From contig JAJIRX010000557.1 of assembly GCA_023853785.1 (NCBI GenBank), forward strand, positions 806,001-870,000: a stretch of DNA of 64,000 nucleotides. Reading direction: 5' to 3'. The position numbers and the translations under genes were made by a program. The notes under the pieces are model-generated. The model searched no databases. It worked only from the letters and a program-made list of their open reading frames with translations, and was not told the DNA's origin. The DNA is from Psilocybe azurescens (Eukaryota > Basidiomycota > Agaricomycetes > Agaricales > Agrocybaceae). Positions 36,401-49,400 of the stretch are shown here, in pieces (within the stretch, counting starts at the first letter, position 1; each line of letters begins with the position of its first letter).

Positions 36401-38124
36401 GTCCGCTATGCTTTCCATCTCGGGCGAGACCAGAGAACCTGGGTCTAAGCGTTCTGCGATTTCCGAAGGCGCGAAATCGCCACTTAAGCCAAAAGTTAAA
36501 ACAAAACCGGGGCTTGACGACGATCCTCTCTTCTTGCCGTCGTCATCGCCTGAATCTGGCCCCTCTTCCTCTCGAGGTCAAAATGAGACTCTCGGTTGGG
36601 CTGCCAAGAGTGTCACTAGACGTAGACCAAATGAGAATAGAGCATATGTGTTGGTGCCACCAGCTCCGGACTATCTGGTCCTCTATCGTGAGCAGATGCG
36701 CCGTAAACGATCTGGAGGCCTGCAGAAAGAGGCACACCCAGCTTCTTTGGCTGAATCCGTCGTTGGGGAGGAAGGTGTGTGGCAATGTATATAGAATAGC
36801 TGCTTTTTTGTTGACTATTTGTAACACGACGATTAGATTTTTGGTATACATTCGAAAGTCAGAGGGGTTCTCCCTAGCGGTGAGTCGGTATTTCTGGGAA
36901 CTCTGAATTGTGCGAGTGGGAGCAAGTTATGGAATTCTGAGGGCGACTATTTTAGACGAGAATGAGCGCGAGGCGATAAAGCTTGCGTGTTCACGATTGC
37001 AAGCATCGCCGTGCAGATGGAGTAGATGTGATGCTATAATGAATTCCGGAGAGGCGTTGATCCGACATCTCAATCTCCACAAGCCAAAACCGAGCCAGAA
37101 TACTGTCAGTGCTTTTGTCAGTTTTGGCGTTGACATTTACCCATGCTGATGTGAATTGGGATGCTGCAGCGTACTTTCATGTGCCGATGGACTCAATGTG
37201 GTCAGCAAGGTGTTCGATTTGGGGATTCGCAACATTTGAAGAAACATGCTTTACTACCACTGCGATGCGCATACATGGGTAAGGACAATAAACTTGACGA
37301 GCTATGCTGTTGACTGATCAATATCGTGCTAAGATTGCAAGGACACGTTCCGATCCGGGGGACAGCTGCTCAATCACTTCCGAAAAAAGCACGCTGACGG
37401 AAAGCTGAAGCCGTCAACTAAACCAGAAGCACCTATAACGGAGGCAGCCGTCTTGCCCGAAATTCCAGCTCCATTTCCTTCATATTTACTGTCTACGGAT
37501 TTGGCTCGCGGAGAGGTGCTCTCAAAGAGCGTCACCTGCTGGTCGGCCAGCGAGTAAGTCTCCTGTCAAGTCCGAGTATCAGATTCCAGTCTCTAACTGC
37601 ATAACATCTTGCAGGTTCTCATGAATATAACCTTTGTCGATGACGGTACACCCCTTAAGCGTCGATCGAAGAAAACTGCGCGGCCTGCCAGTCACGCCTT
37701 GCCTGATCCCACAGCGCATTTGACGAATGATTACCAATTTCTGACGACCAAAAACTCTGCCAGGTCATCGACGTATTCCTCGCAGGCGTGTGACATCGAT
37801 CATGACGATCTTGATTCGGCACAGATTTCAAGGATGGTTGGGCAAGGTTTGGTGTTCTGGGGCTCGGACGACGAAGATGATGGTGGATCAGCCACCGAGG
37901 CAGTGGCACTGGCAGCAGCACCTGATTCGCCTCTATTTTCGCCAGAGCCGCTCCAACAGGCGTCGGATGCGGAGATCAAGCTGGAGGCAGAGACAGGTGC
38001 AGAACCGGGTTATGGCCACTCTAGCTTTGCGGGTCGACAGACTGGTAACGATGAATTCCACACTAGTGATGTTGAAGATGCGGCGGTGGAGACCATGCTG
38101 ACAGACATGACATTGACCTCGTGA
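33456..38124 (+). CDS. Long disordered protein with three C2H2 zinc fingers
   Basis: The N-terminus is a charged coiled coil (DRNRASIESARAKLEDFAKM, KQEREERELTQKILE). A long Gln/Pro/Ser/Thr-rich region follows, interrupted by a short folded-looking block near 34420-34630 (ESQIQTIKQYLDLWASG, IRWDTYSVKCFKDKDSVII). Four 44-residue tandem repeats come next (35486-36013), then NENRAYVLVPPAPDYLVLYR. Near the C-terminus three C2H2 fingers are visible: PCRWSRC...LIRHLNLH, MCRWTQC...HLKKH and LRCAYMDC...LLNHFRKKH. Multiple fingers plus disordered flanks suggest a DNA-binding regulator in the nucleus; targets unknown. The intron between about 36774 and 36950 is long and may hide an exon (a DFWYTFESQ stretch is readable), and the last intron needs a weak GTCACC donor near 37530 to keep the frame. 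Confidence 0.75.
35486..36013 (+). repeat. Coding minisatellite, four 132-bp units
   Basis: Four direct copies of 132 bp encode 44 residues each, centred on the shared motif NPPTGLPQP...SDTQP.SSA. Units start at 35486, 35618, 35750 and 35882. The last three are closest to each other; the first is the most diverged. The unit length is a multiple of three so copy-number change keeps the frame. Confidence 0.9.
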
Positions 38125-38463
38125 TACTTCATGCATGGTGTACTTATGGCATGGAAATAGGATAGTGTATGTTGTGCGGCGGCACTAGCTTAGGGGAATC
38201 AAGCTTCTCCAATCTTGGGACACATATATATTTACTCGGAGGAATAGAATCATTAAAGCGATATGTATCAAGATGAAAGTGCAATGTTACATCACGATCA
38301 GTTTGAAAGAAGTTGTTGGTATTCGTATGTTATCTATACTTACATGCATTGATGGACCCAATATTGCCGCCGCCTGAGAAAATAGACTGTTTTCGGATAA
38401 CTGCCTGTTCTTGGAAAGTCTCAGTTTGTGCATGCGATACGTTCTTTCTGTTGGTCCCCGACA
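38125..38463. promoter_or_regulatory. Intergenic spacer and promoter of the histone-fold gene
   Basis: About 340 bases between two plus-strand genes with no coding content seen. It must hold the terminator of the zinc-finger gene and the promoter of the next. Confidence 0.5.
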
Positions 38464-41400
38464 ATGGCTGGAGTGGGTGATGGTAGCGGTGAGCACTCTC
38501 CTCCATCGACCCCGGCTCCTAGTACTCATTCTCCCTAGGTCCCTCGTATATATCAGCGCACTCGGCGGATGTCATCCTCTCTGACATTCGCCCTATAAAG
38601 CTCAAGGCCGAAGCATTGCGCACTATCAATGCTTTGCTCGATGAATTTCTGTCCAAAATTTTAAACACCTCTTGTTCTCTCGCCACAGACAAACTGAGAG
38701 CAAGCCTGCTCGCTCTACTCCCTACTAGTCTCGGAAAGGAAGCTTTACTGGAGGCCGAGGTCGAACTCCGCGCGTATTGGGAGCGAACGGATGTCAAGGT
38801 GTCTGCGGAGGATGATTCACGGATGTTCCATCATGAGTGGGCCTTTGAAGTACGTGTTTTCTGGTTTCCCCTTGTCCTTTTCTTAATCGCCTACCGCTAT
38901 TAGCTTTTACGCCAAAAGTGCGAAGCGTATTCGACTTTAAATGAAGAGGATGAAGATCCTGCCGCTGAAGCACGTATCAATGAACGGTTTGGAAAGGTCC
39001 ACCCTCACCCGCCAAGTAACGCTTTGTTGGACCCAGCGGCGCTGTATCTCACGGCGATTCTTGAGTGAGCATTTTTATCTATATGGCTCTCCTGTTCTAA
39101 TCATCATGATTTAGGTCTATGTGCGAGTGCGTACTATTCCAATGATCTCATTCTGTACCCGTCTCATATCTCATTTGAACTTCTAGGCATATACTTTCGA
39201 ATGTTGGCCGAGTTGCCGCCCGCGATAGCAGTCGAACCTCTGCCACAGTCAACGATCTATTTGTGGCTCTCTGTGAAGATGATTCAATATATGGTCTCTT
39301 CAGATTGATGAAAGGTTCGCGTTGCTTCGATACTGCTGGCTTATGTCCGTGCAGTTCTAACTCGTTGTAACAACATACAGTGTACGAGCAGATAGAATTG
39401 CTGTCTAAAACCCCTAAAACACGGCGCAGCAAGTCCTTCTCACGAAGTGACCGGTTATCCATGTCTCGCACGTCTTCTCCGCAACATGATCTCACCTCAG
39501 CGGGCTCTGCGAAATCACGACAATCCTTCGACGGTCAATCATCAACCACACCTTCGTCTGCAGGTGGCTCCCGAGCTTCCTTCGAGAAGACAAGAGCCAT
39601 CAGAATGTTTTCCAACGGCAAATCTCTCGGCGACATTGAGGTTGCACCTGGCGGTCACAAGAAATCGGAATCATTAAAGAGCGAGAGTTTGAAATCATTT
39701 CCTGACGACGAGACTCTGAATCCGGCCGAGGTGGGTTCTTCTGTGCAATACACTCACAGGACTGTTTTTAAAATTTCATATTAGGACGCCGCCATGCTTC
39801 GCGAGTTCGATGATTTAATGCGTTCTGCATCAACTATGAAAGTGTCGCTTACTCCTGATCGGCTAAAAACGATGGAGGTTAGTGTGATCTCATGGGCCTC
39901 GATTGCTTAGTCAGCATCTAAGCTTTGTTACCATAGGTGTACAAACAAGAAAAAGATCAGAGGAGCGCGACTCGGCGTCCAGGCACCCACTTTTCTTCAA
40001 ATTCGGAACCCGATATCCCTCCTGCTTCTCGCGCCAACAGTCAGCGACTGTCTATTCGCCACGTCGACTCCATCGTCGAGGACGAGGAAGAACAGAACAG
40101 CCCTCAAGTACGTCCCCGTAGAGGCAGCAATACTATCATCCCCCTGTCCCAGCACTCTCTGCAGTGCTCCCGGCTAGGGCTCGATCAGTTTCGACATCTA
40201 GTGCTCTCCAAACACCCGTTCGAAAGCCCCTCCGCAACCCCTCTCTAAAGGCTGCCCCATCTTCCTTCTCACACGTCACCACCGCATCCGATATGGTCCA
40301 AACTCGCGACATCCGATATGGCAAACCCTCTGAGAATAATGGCTTCCCTCCTCGTACACGAGTCAGACAGCGCAATAGGGACTCTTTGGATCTGGACGAT
40401 GTTATGAACGGCTCCGACGATGATCAAGAACCAGAAGTTCCCGTCAGACAGCAGCCTCAATCCTCTCCAGGCCCAAGGCGTGCGAATGCTCCACCAATAA
40501 AGCCTGCAGTTTCAGCAAAAACTCGAGAACTGATGGACTTTTTGGCAGAAGGTCCTCCCGATTCAGGCCCCCACAAGTCTCTAAAAATGGAAAAGAATTA
40601 ATGGATTTCCTAGCGGATGGACCCCCAGATTTTGGAAACAATTCATCAACTATAGACCCTTTTAAGCCTAAAGGCGCTGGCCGTCTCCAGAGAATGATAT
40701 CGAAGTTAAATTTGGGGAATGGAGAGAAGGTGAAAACTGTTTCAGAAGGGCCTAAGACACCACATTCAACGACGAGTGTGAAGCAACAGCAAATGCAACC
40801 TCCAACACCGATTCGTCCCAACGGCATCAATACGAAGTCGTCGATGGCTTCGTTGGCGAATAGGCCCATTCCTCCTCGACCTGCTCAACTTATGCAATCT
40901 CAGCCACCTCCTCCCCTCTCACCACCGTCTTCACCTCATGATTCTTCAGACGAAAATAAATCTATGCTCAACTTATCCCGAAAACCATATTACGACACCA
41001 GCTTTTCTAGGGACCCATCTTTACACGAAAAGTCTATTTCTGAAAGGGCATCACCAGTAATCCAGGCGTCTCCAGTTTCCCAATCTCCGACGCCGAGGCC
41101 AGATAACTACCACAGATCGACTCCTCCTTTACCGTCTAATCGCACCAATGGTAATGGCAGCATAAGGCATGACCGCGTGCCGAAGGAGGTCCTAACCGAC
41201 GTGCAACCTTTTGTCCCAGTACGGACGACATCTATTCCTTCTCCAACGCGCAAGCCCGCACCTTCAGTTATTACAGCAGGCCTTCCTGCCATTCCAGAAC
41301 CCGATGTTAGAGATATGCAACGTCTCCTGGCGAATGCGACGACCGCAGATGAATGCCGCCTCATCTTCGATATGTACATGGCACGTAATGGCATTCCGCG

Positions 41401-41693
41401 GGTGCCAAAGGCGTCCATGGTCCCATATCCTTCCCCCCTCTCCCTCGGTCGTGAAGCATGCACCCTACGTCGAGGAAGCGACAGTGGAAAACTCGCTTGT
41501 GGAACTTTTCCTCGGCGGTATGGCCGGCCCAGAACTCGCGTCTCAGCTTGTCCATGTTGAAGATGAGGTGATTGATGGGATGCCAGTTCAGAATGATGGA
41601 TCTATCACTGCGAACTCTCACCATGATCATAATATTGTTTCTTCTGATGTTTCTATTACCCCAGGCCCTCAGACGATACCTCTTCGAGCATAA
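38464..41693 (+). CDS. Histone-fold protein with long proline/serine-rich tail
   Basis: Exon 1 (38464-38488) joins 38539 through a 50-nt intron. The N-terminal part reads ADVILSDIRPIKLKAEALRT-INALLDEFLSKIL and, after an acidic linker, DPAALYLTAILE-SMC-EHILSNVGRVAARDSSRTSA TVNDLFVALCEDDSI. The second stretch resembles the H2A histone fold (LAAVLEY...AARDNKKTRI...LAIRND). A 12-nt exon (39115-39126) encodes SMC. The rest is disordered: Ser/Arg-rich, DAAMLREFDDLMRS, two ELMDFLA(E/D)GPPD motifs, Pro-rich SH3-like ligands (IPPRPAQ), then an ordered end VRDMQRLLANATTADECRL and ENSLVELFLGGMAGPE. Three one-base breaks: five C at 40140-40144 and five A at 40583-40587 (six expected each), six C at 41433-41438 (five expected). 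Function not assigned. Confidence 0.75.
39115..39126 (+). other. 12-nt microexon in the histone-fold gene
   Basis: GTCTATGTGCGA lies between a TTTAG acceptor and a GTGCGT donor, with introns of 50 nt (39065-39114) and 60 nt (39127-39186). It adds Ser-Met-Cys within the long helix of the fold. As its length is a multiple of three, skipping would keep the frame but shorten the helix by four residues. Confidence 0.7.
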
Positions 41694-41943
41694 TCCTACT
41701 CTTATTCTTTATACCGTATATACCAGCCTTCCAACTTCCTTGCGTTTGGATTTATTTCGCTATCATATATTTCTGCCCGCCATGCTGGAAACCCCCTTCA
41801 TTCCATTTTTATATATTTCTCGTTCTCGTTCAAGGCAGTAAAGCCTATATCACTCTCTTTGTGTAATTTCCATGTAGTTAGTTGTAATGAGTTTGCGGGT
41901 GCAATCAAGAATAACGAATGTTTGCATAACGCGATGGGAAATG
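41694..41943. other. Convergent 3' spacer
   Basis: About 250 bases between two convergent genes (histone-fold gene and RPA2). T-rich near the start. No gene seen. Confidence 0.6.
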
Positions 41944-44900
41944 CTATCTAACTTCCAAAGACACGGCGATACCCATGGATGCTAGCTCTGCACACAGATA
42001 CCTAAATACGTATGGTACAGCGACAACGTCAAGGTCTCCGCCTTTTGATGATGCTCGGTTGAGCACGTTTTGTGAAGAAATGGCGACACGGAGATCTGCT
42101 TGAGGGAGCTGTAGGTGCTGTCCTGTGGCCAGAGCCTGTCGTTCGCGTTCTTCCAAATCTTCAGCAGCTGCCCTACAAACTCGGCAGTATTCTCCACCTG
42201 GTCCTGTAGGCTTTAGAGAACCCGAGTTACCTACAACCATCTCTCCGAGGCTGATGTCGTCGTAACCAAGAGAAATGAGGCTTCCACAAGTTCGGCAGAC
42301 CCACGCAGTTGAATAATCGGAGCAATTCATCAATCTGTCTTGAAGTAAGAAGGACGTGCCGTGCGCAATCAAAGCGTCTCGTTCCATCTCTCCAAAGCGA
42401 ATACCACCCGCGCGTTTACGACCCTGATATTCAGGTTTTACAAATGTCAAAAGTCTATTCTGACCACGATTTGGTGATATTTTACTCACCTTGACAGGTT
42501 GACGCGTAACTGGATCGACAGGACCAGTTGTGCGAACCTGGAACTTGTCCAACACCATGTGACGCAATCGTTGATAGTAGACGACGCCGATATAGATGTC
42601 TGCTGCAAATTCCTGGCCCGTGATACCCGAGTACATGGGTTCATTGCCATAATAATTATACCCCGCAGCCAAAAGCTGGTCACCGAAATAGTTGATCGCG
42701 GTATCTTGTTCAGTGAATCTAATTAAGTTCTGATGAGCATCAATATAAAATTCTATATTGTTTTTGACTTACTTGAAGGGCGTGGCATCTTGAGCGAGAC
42801 CATGCATGGCTCCAGCTTTGCCTGCCATGCTCTCGACTAACATGCCTATCGTCATTCGAGAGGGGAACGCATGGGGGTTAATGATGACGTCGGGCTGCAT
42901 ACCGCTCTCGCTGAAAGGCATATCAACAGCAGGCCATTTCTGGGAGCAGACACCCTTCTGCCCATGTCGAGATGAGAACTTGTCACCGATAACAGGTGCG
43001 CGAGTGATACGCAAGGTTATGTGAATCTTCTGTAGCTCGCTATCTCCAGCATCACTGCCTGTCAACAAGTTAGCTACATACTCAAAGAAAACAATAAATA
43101 GACTGACCTAGAAGTCGCACTTGGTCGACGTATCCAATTTCATCGCCTTTGTATTTTACAAACTTAGTCCGCCCTGTGGTATCATCGACATATGCAGCGA
43201 TGTAATCTCCAGATCCCAATCTTGTCCCAACATGAGGAAGGCCATCGTAATCAAGGAATTCCAAACAACCATGCATCTTCTCGCCGGTTAATGCGATATC
43301 TTTACCCAGACCGAAGTGAAGAGTGGGTGAAGAGGTAGATTTGGATGCCCCACGCATTTCTTTGAGATCGACAATTTGAGATTTGTATACAGTTCCGTAG
43401 GCGAAACCGCGCTCGTGTCCAGATTTATTGAGAATCATAGCATCTTCCATATCGTAACCGGTATACGAGATTACGGCGACGATGGCATTCGTACCGTTAG
43501 GGAAGGCATCCATGGCGTAGGTGTTGTGTAAGGCAGGGCGTACTACTGGGCTCTGTCCCGTTTGAAGCCGGTAAAGCTTGTTGTCGGTTCGATGTTGAAG
43601 TGCCGTTGAAGGGGTACCCATGGTTTGTTTCCCCATCTGTAAAAAAAAGAGTTAGAATCGTAATGTGTACTAGGATCTAAAGTTCTTGGATACCTGACAC
43701 TGGTAGATGTTTCGAGGACTCTAAAAATGACATCATTAAGCTACAACTTCTTCCATATAATTAAAGAAATAGACCTGCCTGGTTGAAATCAGAGAATGGC
43801 GTGAGGTTGGCTAGGATTGATAGGAAATTGGTTGCTTCGTGCTCGACATGCGTAGACACATTGGGTTCAATTTCCTCAGGCGTACAAGCAATATCCATAT
43901 ACACTTGTTCAAATGGTCCAACTGAGTCATTTCGACCGTTGGCAAGGTATTTCACAGGTCGCATCATTCGTGCTCTTGTCGAGAACAAGTAAAGCCCCGG
44001 GTACTGGCCACCTTTAGATTCTGGTACAAGTCCAATTTCCAGATCTAATGGAACATCCATCTTCTCTTCGGTCTTCCATATTCGGAGATTCGTAGCCAGT
44101 TGTTCAGCGACTGCTGGTCGGGCCCATCCTATGACGCGCCCATCTAACTGTACACATAGATTCTTTCGACCGTCGATTGACGGTGTAAATGCTTGTGTCA
44201 TACCATGGGCAGCAAGAAGAGCGGGAATGTGAGCTACGGCAAGAGGGCTTGTGACAATTCGGCACGATCGAGACAAATGGTTAAGAAGACCGCAAGGCGA
44301 ACCATCAGGTGTATGCACAGGGCACAAGAAACCTACGGTTCAGCAGTTCAATAAAAACTATTAATAACAGGGCGTAACAGCATATAATCTCACCCCATGC
44401 TTCGGGTAACAGTTTACGGACGGTCGTGGTTTTGAGTTCGGCGAAGAATGCACCACGATGGATACATCGAAAATGACTGATATAACGCTGCCAGTTCAAT
44501 TTTTCGGCAATAATGGTAAATCCAGAAGCTTGCTGAAGATCAAGCCCGGTTGGTGATATGAGATTACCTGTAGCAAGGAAATTGGCGAGCTTGGAGCCAA
44601 TATCACAGTTGACTTTCGATAACGTTTTCAAAAAGTATCTTTCTAAACACATATTTCAGCGTGATGAAACTCTATTGATATACAATATAGCTTACTGTCA
44701 TTGAAATCGACCGGCAGGCCATTCCTGACGTCGGCCGCGATAGTACTTTTAATGTTGTTCAAGATATCTTCCATGCGTTCCTTGATAATCATGCTATAAA
44801 GACTTCCTGGTAGTAATACCTCTTGGTGTTGAGGCGAATCCGGATTGTCGGCACAGCATGCACCAGACACCAAAGAATAGAGTTTTCGAAGCATGAAGCT

Positions 44901-46232
44901 GTTCGAAAGGTCAGTGTGTGTGATACAACACTTTTAATAAACTTGACTCACAGTAACATCCTGAACTTGTCTCTGGGAGATTCAACATGAACAAGAATCA
45001 TCTTTTTATCAACCAAGCACCTTGCGCCGCATTTGACCAATCTTCTGGCAAACCGAGTATCACTCGGAACTTGTCACCTAAATATTCCAAACATTGCTCC
45101 CCGGTATGCATCGTAAACATTTTGAAGCTCCGTAGAAGAAGCTCGACGCGATCTGACAAAAAGGTGTTCGCGTAGTCCTGCATCATAACCCCTTCAAATA
45201 TTTCCTTATCGGAAGCACCGACGAGAGCTTTGAGAACGAGCATGATAGGAATTACATACTCTTGCTTCCGCCATGTGAACCTTAGCATGGCGCTGCCATT
45301 TTGAAGATAGTGAAGGGTGTTGGTAACGCTGGTTTGGTCCGGACGCACACATCGAATTTGGACAGCATACTGGGTATATGAGGGACCTCGATTCGCAAAT
45401 GAGGGACGAAGTAGGGAAATAACATGATTACGTCGTGGAAGAATGAGGTAACGAATTAGACGCTCATTTCCGTTGATGACAAAATAACCGCCGAATTCTT
45501 CAGGTTCTTCGTGATGTTTGACAAGGTCTGCAGACGACATAGAACGTAGGTTACACCTAACCGACTGTGAATAGTGAGTAAAAGATCAAGTGCATCGAAG
45601 AGACATATACATACTCGAACCATGATAGGCACAAGACCGCAATCTTTCATTGTGTCATGTTGCTGGCCAGAGTTGTCTGTCCAGCAGAGCTTGATGGTCA
45701 TACGACCGCGATATGATGTGAGGCGTTCGCGAGCCTTTTTCAAATATCAGTGAACCATTTATAACGGAAAGAGCGTCGTTAAAAGACTGACTTCAGTTGG
45801 AAAAACTTTGCGTTCCGTGGCAGTTCTGTCTTTGTCAGGAACCATAGGTCGCGCCACAGTGACCTGATCAATCCACACTGGGCTGCTATTAGCACCATGA
45901 TATTTGTTAGATGAATACTTTCATTTCTCACCTCTCATTCTATTTCCCCATCCTCCAGACCCGCTCTCTGAATCGACTCTGCCGGACCCATCGAATACAA
46001 CACGTTCCCCAATATCTTTCAAGCAAAGGTTTAAAAGACCTCTACCGTCTCCGTCTCCCGAGGGCAGTCCTGAGTCATCGAATAGAGCATTGAAGGATTC
46101 GATATGCGGTGCGACAAATTCGTTCAGGATACTGTATGTGGAGCCGTCTTTTGGAGGATTTCTGAAAGATTCTTCACGAGCAAGAGTATTGAATGTAGAT
46201 TTGTATAGACTTCTTCCTGATACGTCTGGCAT
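41944..46232 (-). CDS. RPA2: RNA polymerase I second-largest subunit (RPA2/RPA135)
   Basis: The protein starts [20 protein letters not shown] and shows Pol I beta-subunit blocks in order: [73 protein letters not shown] with [56 protein letters not shown], the catalytic-core [66 protein letters not shown] and a C-terminal zinc site (CRTC...CRVC). The QMGKQTMGT and NEPMYSG blocks are Pol I-type rather than Pol II. It forms the catalytic half of the enzyme that transcribes rDNA in the nucleolus. One base is missing at five T, 45003-45007 (six expected). The first intron appears to use a GTCTGG donor, or the joint is one base off. Confidence 0.94.
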
Positions 46233-46486
46233 TTTGAAAGATTATTACTGGAATATCAGTCCAGGTCTGAAGTCAAAGTTTGGTATTTACGATCGAATCC
46301 TAATTGGGAGTCCTCAAAAATTGTGCACGTGCTGCAGACCCAATGCGAAAGCGTGTGAAACCAGGACCATACACGACCTAGCGGAGTCTCAAACGACTGC
46401 AGAGAGAGAGAATTGGGCTCAAAGGCTTGTCGTTGTGCAGGACAGCGATAACAACATTTCCTCTCCTTACATTCCCTCTTATCGCA
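46233..46486. promoter_or_regulatory. Divergent promoter, RPA2 / nucleoporin
   Basis: The two start codons point away from each other across 254 bases, so their promoters overlap. No element is singled out. Confidence 0.55.
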
Positions 46487-49400
46487 ATGTTCGGGTCGAC
46501 GTGGGGCAACACACAGCAAAACCCCCAGCAGCCTCAGCAAACTGGAGCTTTCGGGCAACCATCTGCCTTTGGTGCCGCCCCCGCTACTAATGGTGAGTCG
46601 CTTTGACTCTGAGTCACAGTGACATATATAAACTCGCGTCCAGCGTTCGGATCCACCAGTGCTTTTGGCCAAACCCAACAACCCCAACAAGGCCAACAAC
46701 CCCAGGTCAATCCAATGTTTGGCAATATATCTTCAACTCCCAGCACCAACGCGAACACGAGTGCCTTTGGTTAGTTCGCTGTCTATGTTCAACATAGCTC
46801 GCTCACATATTTCACAGGCGCGTTTGGAGGCGGAAATACCAGTAACACAGGAGGGGCCTTCGGAGCCAAGCCAGCTACAGGTTTTGGCGCGTTTGGTGGA
46901 GGCACAAGCGCGTTTGGCGGTGGTACAACAACCGGTGCGTTTGGTCAACCAGCTAGCAATCCAGCTCCTGCCTCGACCTCTGTCTTCGGACAACCCTCTA
47001 CAACAAATACCACAAGTGCTTTCGGAGGAGGCGGAACTTCCTTATTTGGCGGGAGTAAATTCGGAACCACCAGTAAGTCATCTGCATGTTGAAAGTTGGC
47101 AATTGAGTGCTGATCATTTCGATAGGCAATGTCACCTCTAGCATTCCTACTGTTACAACAGGAACGTCAAATCCTCCGTACAGCACCGTATCAGAAAAGG
47201 ATGGAGCTACCACACTTCAGTTCCAATCCATCTCCTGTATGCCTGCATATATCGGATATTCGTTCGAGGTAGATTGTCACGATTTCTTTTTCTTGTCTCA
47301 AAAATCTAAGTTTCATCGTTAAAAGGAATTGAGGGTGCAAGACTACGCTCAAAATCGAAAAACAGCTTCCACTACCGGCGCTTTTGGTCAAACTGCTTTT
47401 GGCCCGGCTCAACCGTCAACATCGGTTTTATTTGGAGGGCAGCCGCAAGCAGGGCAGCCCCTCTTTGGCGGTGCCAATAACACTACAACAAACTCTGCTT
47501 TTGGTGCCTTCGGCCAACCTGCCCAACCTGCAGCTACGAATACTACTTCTGCTTTTGGTGGGACTGGCGCTTTTGGACAACAACAACCCCAAGCTCAAAC
47601 CAGTGCATTTGGCACTACTACCGGTGCATTTGGGCAACCACAACAGCCACAACAGCCACAACAGCAAACAAGCGTCTTCGGGGGTGGAGGTACTTCAGCT
47701 TTCGGAACTACTGCCAATAAACCAGCTTTCGGCGCATTTGGCGGTGGTGCGTATTCTCTCTATAGACCTCTGATTTCCATCATATTAATTTAGTCCAATA
47801 GGTGGAGGAACAGGTGCTTTTGGTTCAGGAACATCAGCCTTTGGCACCCAACAGCAACCTGCTCAACAGCAACCTGCTCAAACTACTAATATTTTTGGTA
47901 CCGCGCAGCCAGCGGCAAATACCCAAACATCCGCTTTTGGTGCTTTTGGTAAGGCTTTCTCTAATCTGACGCATCCTTCAATCTCAAATTTTACATATCA
48001 TTAGCAAACCCAGCAAACCCAGCAAAGCCTTCAATCTTCGGCACTCCAGTCACTACACAACCCACGACCTCTGCTTTCGGAGCTTTCGGCAGTGCCCCAC
48101 AGCAGCCCGCGCAACCTCAACAAAACGCTCAACCCTCTATTTTTGGTGGAGGAACCACTTCCCTGTTTGGTCAAACCCAGCAACAGCAACAGCAGCCTGC
48201 GCAGACGAACTCTCGTAAGTACATTAATCTTTGTGGTTCACTCTCGTGTCTGACTGGACTTAGTTTTCGGAGGGGGCAAACGACCACTCCATCCTTGTTT
48301 GGTGGCAATACAAACACTGGTACCAATCTCTTTGGGGGTAACCAACAAGCTCAGCAGCCTCAACAACAGCAAGGCCAACAGCAGCAAAGCAGCAATATCT
48401 TTGGAAATCTGTTCAACAAACCTACTCAGCCAACCACATCGTTGTTTGGCGGAGGACAGACCAGACTAACACTCAACCACAGCAACAGACGTCGCTTTTC
48501 GGTAACTTTGGGCAGCCAAATCAAAATAATTCCTTGTTTGGCGCAAAGCCTGCTGCACCAGCTCTCGGGGGATCGCTCTCGGCGAATCAAGCTGTGTCTA
48601 CCAATCTGTTCGGGGCCTCTGCAAACAATGCAGGTGCTCAAGGTTCACTGACAGCGTCTATCAACCAACCCATCGGGGAGAATCTTCCCATTTTCTCGAT
48701 GCTGCCTCCTGGTCCGCGCCTGGTTGATATGGAACAGAGCAAAAGGCAAGCTGGATTTTTGTCGACCTGCCCACTAGGTCCCCTGTTCCCAAAGTGCAGC
48801 TCGGTTATACCCCTGCCAGTTCAAAGCTCCGTGGATTTGGATCTTCTCCTTCTTTAGTGTCTTCCACGAGTGGAAATTCCCTCTTATTCACGTCTGGGAA
48901 ACCGGGGGTGCTCAGTCTGAATAAGGCGGAATCTATGTCTTCCTCTGTTGGTCCTGATTTCCTGGGCCGCAGTGGCAGCCCTGCACTCGGAAGCGGTGGG
49001 CGACACAGCGTGAAGAAGGTCATTTTAGATAAGAAGATGGAACCCATAGAAGTATTCGTCAAGACTGGCAGCCCAGGAGCCCTGCGGACAGGCAAGGTCA
49101 CATTCAGCCCAGCATTAAGCATTGCAGCCCGAGAAAAGGATGCAGCTACGGCTTCTGGTCCGCAAGTCCAGGATTCACCGACCCCCGCTCCGCGAACGCA
49201 GCCTCATAAAAGTCCAAATCGGTTCACAGCGCCTACCACAGAAAAGGCACCCGCCACCAGTGATGCCGATGATCAGTCGAGTTCGACAGAACTCGGAGAG
49301 GGCGACTACTGGGTGAAACCTGATTTGGCAACCTTGAAGAAAGCTGGGTATGATCAACTGTGTGCATTCGAAGGTCTTGTCGTAGGGCGAAAAGGATATG

